DNA of 64,000 nt, taken from contig NZ_JABJXT010000012.1 in the NCBI RefSeq assembly GCF_013155295.1, positions 1 through 64,000 on the forward strand, given 5' to 3'. Origin of the DNA: Pseudogemmobacter hezensis. GTDB lineage: Bacteria > Pseudomonadota > Alphaproteobacteria > Rhodobacterales > Rhodobacteraceae. Each line of letters begins with the position of its first letter. Position 1 is the stretch's first letter. The position numbers and the translations under genes are program-made. Below are positions 61,753 through 64,000 of the stretch, in pieces. The notes under the pieces were generated by a model that saw only the letters and a program-made list of their open reading frames with translations, was not told where the DNA came from and did not search any database.

Positions 61753-63855
61753 ATGGTCGCAACCCCCGCCGGAAATCGGCTTGAGAACCTTTGGGATGAC
61801 GCAAAAGCCGCGTCGATGAGCGAATCGGAAAAGCTGCTTTACCGCTCGAACCTGCTTGGATCGGACAAGCGGGTCACCAATTATGGCGGCGGCAATACCT
61901 CGGCCAAGGTGATGGAAACCGATCCGCTGGGCGGTGGCCAGGCCGAGGTGCTTTGGGTCAAAGGCTCTGGCGGCGATATCGGCTCTATGAAAATGGACGG
62001 CTTTTCCACGCTTTACATGGACAAGCTGCGGGCGCTGAAGGGGCTTTATCGCGGTGTGGCCTTTGAGGATGAGATGGTCGGCTATCTGCCGCATTGCACC
62101 TTCAATCTGAACCCGCGCGCCGCCTCGATCGACACGCCGCTGCATGCCTATGTGCCGAAGAAACACGTCGATCATGTGCATTCCGATGCGATCATCGCCA
62201 TCGCGGCCTCGGTCAATTCGAAAGAGCTGACGGCTGAGATCTTCGGCGATGAGATCGGCTGGCTGCCCTGGAAAAAGCCGGGCTATGAGCTGGGCCTCTG
62301 GCTTGAGAAACTGGCCACCGAAAACCCCGGCATGCGCGGGGCGGTGCTGGAAAGCCACGGGCTTTTCACCTGGGCGGATGATGCGAAAGACTGCTATCTG
62401 ACCACGCTTGAGATCATCAACAAAGCCGCCACCTGGCTTGAGGTGAAATCGGCGGGCAAGCCCGCTTTCGGCGGCGCGAAAGTGCCGACGCTGCCCGCAG
62501 ATGAGCGCCGCGCGATTGCGGCCAGGCTGATGCCGGTGATCCGTGGCCTGATCTCGAAAGAGCGTCACAAGATCGGCCATTTCGACGATCAGGATGCGGT
62601 GCTGGAATTTGTCGCCTCGCAGGATTTTGCCCGGCTGGCGCCGCTTGGCACCTCTTGCCCGGATCATTTCCTGCGCACCAAGATCCGCCCGCAGGTGGTC
62701 GATTTCGATCCGGCCAACCCCGATCTGGACAAGACAATCGCCAGCCTTCCCGCCGCCGCCGAGGCCTATCGCGCCGATTACACCGCCTATTATGAGCGCT
62801 GCAAAAAGCCCGACAGTCCCGCTTTGCGCGATCCGAATGCGGTGGTCTGGCTGGTGCCGGGTGTCGGCATGATCACCTTCGCGCTGGACAGGGCCACCGC
62901 CCGGATCTCGGGCGAGTTCTATGTCAACGCGATCAATGTGATGCGCGGATCCTCGGCCGTCTCGACCTATCAGGGCCTGCCGGAACAGGAGGCCTTTGAT
63001 ATTGAATACTGGCTTCTGGAAGAGGCGAAACTGGCCCGTATGCCAAAGCCGAAGGCGCTGGCAGGGCGTGTCGCGCTGGTGACGGGGGGTGCAGGTGGCA
63101 TCGGATCCGCCACGGCCGAGCGGCTTTTGCGTGACGGCGCCTGCGTGGTCCTGGCCGATATTGACGCTGCGGCTGCGGCCGATGTGGCGGCGGGCATGGC
63201 AAAGGTCTTTGGCCAGGATGCGGTGCGTTCGGTTGCGATGAATGTCACCGTCGAATCAGATGTGGCTGAGGCCTTCGCCTTTGCCGCGCTGGAATTTGGC
63301 GGCGTTGATATTCTGGTCTCGAACGCCGGGATCGCGTCCTCGGCGCCGATTGAAGAGACCTCGCTCGCGCTTTGGAACAAGAACATGGATATCCTTTCGA
63401 CGGGGTATTTCCTGGTCTCGCGTGAGGCATTCAAACTGCTGCGCCAGCAGGGGATTGGCGGCTCGGTGGTGTTTGTGGCCTCTAAGAACGGGTTGGCGGC
63501 CTCGCCCAATGCGGCGGCCTATTGCACCGCGAAGGCTGCAGAGATCCATCTGGCGCGCTGCCTTGCGCTGGAAGGGGCAGAGGCCGGGATCCGCGTCAAT
63601 GTGGTCAACCCCGATGCGGTGCTGCGTGGATCAAAAATCTGGTCGGGCGAGTGGCTGGATCAGCGCGCCAGCACCTATCAGACCGACAAAGAGGGGCTGG
63701 AAGAGATGTATCGCAGCCGCTCGATGCTGAAGCGCTCGGTCCTGCCCGAGGATATCGCCGAGGGGATCTGGTTCTTCGTTTCTGACCTGTCGGCGAAATC
63801 GACCGGGAACATTCTCAATGTCGATGCCGGCAATGTGCAGGCCTTCACAAGGTAA
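61753..63855 (+). CDS. rhaD: Bifunctional rhamnulose-1-phosphate aldolase / short-chain dehydrogenase
   Basis: A 700-residue fusion. The class II aldolase part (about 1-430) has zinc-binding HVDHVHSDAII near residue 138 and ESHGLFTW near 200. The SDR part (about 440-700) has the NAD site ALVTGGAGGIGSATAERL and the catalytic YCTAKAAE. The aldolase splits rhamnulose-1-phosphate to glycerone phosphate and L-lactaldehyde; the dehydrogenase half would oxidise the lactaldehyde to lactate. ATG 61753 has GGGAGGA upstream. This is the usual alphaproteobacterial RhaD form. Confidence 0.9.
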   Translation: MVATPAGNRLENLWDDAKAASMSESEKLLYRSNLLGSDKRVTNYGGGNTSAKVMETDPLGGGQAEVLWVKGSGGDIGSMKMDGFSTLYMDKLRALKGLYRGVAFEDEMVGYLPHCTFNLNPRAASIDTPLHAYVPKKHVDHVHSDAIIAIAASVNSKELTAEIFGDEIGWLPWKKPGYELGLWLEKLATENPGMRGAVLESHGLFTWADDAKDCYLTTLEIINKAATWLEVKSAGKPAFGGAKVPTLPADERRAIAARLMPVIRGLISKERHKIGHFDDQDAVLEFVASQDFARLAPLGTSCPDHFLRTKIRPQVVDFDPANPDLDKTIASLPAAAEAYRADYTAYYERCKKPDSPALRDPNAVVWLVPGVGMITFALDRATARISGEFYVNAINVMRGSSAVSTYQGLPEQEAFDIEYWLLEEAKLARMPKPKALAGRVALVTGGAGGIGSATAERLLRDGACVVLADIDAAAAADVAAGMAKVFGQDAVRSVAMNVTVESDVAEAFAFAALEFGGVDILVSNAGIASSAPIEETSLALWNKNMDILSTGYFLVSREAFKLLRQQGIGGSVVFVASKNGLAASPNAAAYCTAKAAEIHLARCLALEGAEAGIRVNVVNPDAVLRGSKIWSGEWLDQRASTYQTDKEGLEEMYRSRSMLKRSVLPEDIAEGIWFFVSDLSAKSTGNILNVDAGNVQAFTR

Positions 63856-63861
63856 TCCGCC

Positions 63862-64000
63862 ATGTTTGACAAGACCATCATCGAGGCTGAAAACGCGCGG
63901 GCAGATGCCGATCTGCAGGCCGATTACGATATGCTTGGCACGCAGCTGGCGCGTCAGGGCATGGATATCGAGGCGCTGACCACCCGCGCCGCCGCCTTTG
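63862..64000 (+). CDS. rhaI: L-rhamnose isomerase, 5' part, cut by the window end
   Basis: Only 46 codons are visible: MFDKTIIEAENARADADLQ, then ADYDMLGTQLARQGMDIEAL. It starts 6 bases after rhaD. The opening and its place after rhaD match rhizobial rhaI (rhamnose to rhamnulose). The active site lies outside the window, so the call rests mainly on position. Confidence 0.72.
   Translation, partial: MFDKTIIEAENARADADLQADYDMLGTQLARQGMDIEALTTRAAAF

Noticed and set aside
1-64000. rRNA, tRNA, known riboswitches, plasmid origins, integrase or attachment sites
   Set aside because: None recognised on reading both strands of the intergenic regions; short RNAs without a clear hairpin and tail could have been missed.

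Overview
The window is dense, high-GC bacterial DNA with short intergenic gaps and many ATGA/TGATG gene overlaps. Gene content points to an alphaproteobacterium, most likely of the Rhodobacterales. The main pointers are a rhizobial-type rha locus (rhaRSTPQUK with divergent rhaDI), a hyp-type hydroxyproline locus, a one-piece aconitase-X protein, and an intergenic inverted repeat starting GGGATATTT of a kind I associate with that order. The genus cannot be fixed from this sequence. I saw no rRNA, tRNA, CRISPR array or intact insertion sequence.

Layout. (1) 1-15 kb, amine-type catabolism. It opens with a broken 3' end of a trimethylamine-dehydrogenase-like demethylase, followed by a four-gene polyamine-type ABC transporter, a YtcJ-like amidohydrolase and a GMC oxidoreductase. 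Next come an aldehyde dehydrogenase, a LysR regulator, a PuuB-like FAD oxidase, a fused 2-oxoacid dehydrogenase E1 without E2/E3, and a DUF475 (TerC-like) membrane protein with an inverted repeat in its leader. (2) 15-21 kb: a small conserved orphan, a CoA-transferase pair with a divergent PAS-LuxR regulator, and agmatine deiminase overlapping an amidase. (3) 21-26.6 kb: an iron(III)-type ABC importer behind a repeated GACAATT element, then a lipid/drug-type ABC exporter.

(4) 26.7-38.8 kb, hydroxyproline utilisation. Two GntR regulators flank a DapA-family deaminase, a pyrroline-2-carboxylate-type reductase, a polar amino acid ABC importer, a D-hydroxyproline-type FAD dehydrogenase and a 4-hydroxyproline epimerase. 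A fused aconitase X (cis-3-hydroxyproline dehydratase family) and a proline-racemase homologue with Ser/Thr instead of the Cys/Cys pair complete the set. Together they can be drawn as two routes: 4-hydroxyproline to 2-oxoglutarate semialdehyde, and 3-hydroxyproline to proline. The final semialdehyde dehydrogenase is not evident nearby.

(5) 39-54.3 kb, surface polysaccharide. There is a lipid-linked glycosyltransferase, a GT-C-like membrane protein plus GtrA protein, and a yjbEFGH/gfc-like secretion module. That module (YjbE-like peptide, metallophosphoesterase, YjbH-like protein, YjbF-like lipoprotein, Wza-like exporter) lacks YjbG. Two GT4 glycosyltransferases, an acyltransferase, a Wzy/ligase-like protein and an exported glycoside hydrolase follow. 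(6) 54.3-64 kb, L-rhamnose uptake and catabolism. The operon rhaRSTPQUK and the divergent rhaD-rhaI pair (rhaI cut by the window end) share an intergenic operator region with a perfect 17-bp inverted repeat.

The most interesting items are the Ser/Thr racemase homologue beside aconitase X, the phosphatase-containing yjb module, a 17-bp motif placed almost identically before the yjbE-like and wzy-like genes, and the paired TGTCGACA sites around the GntR gene.
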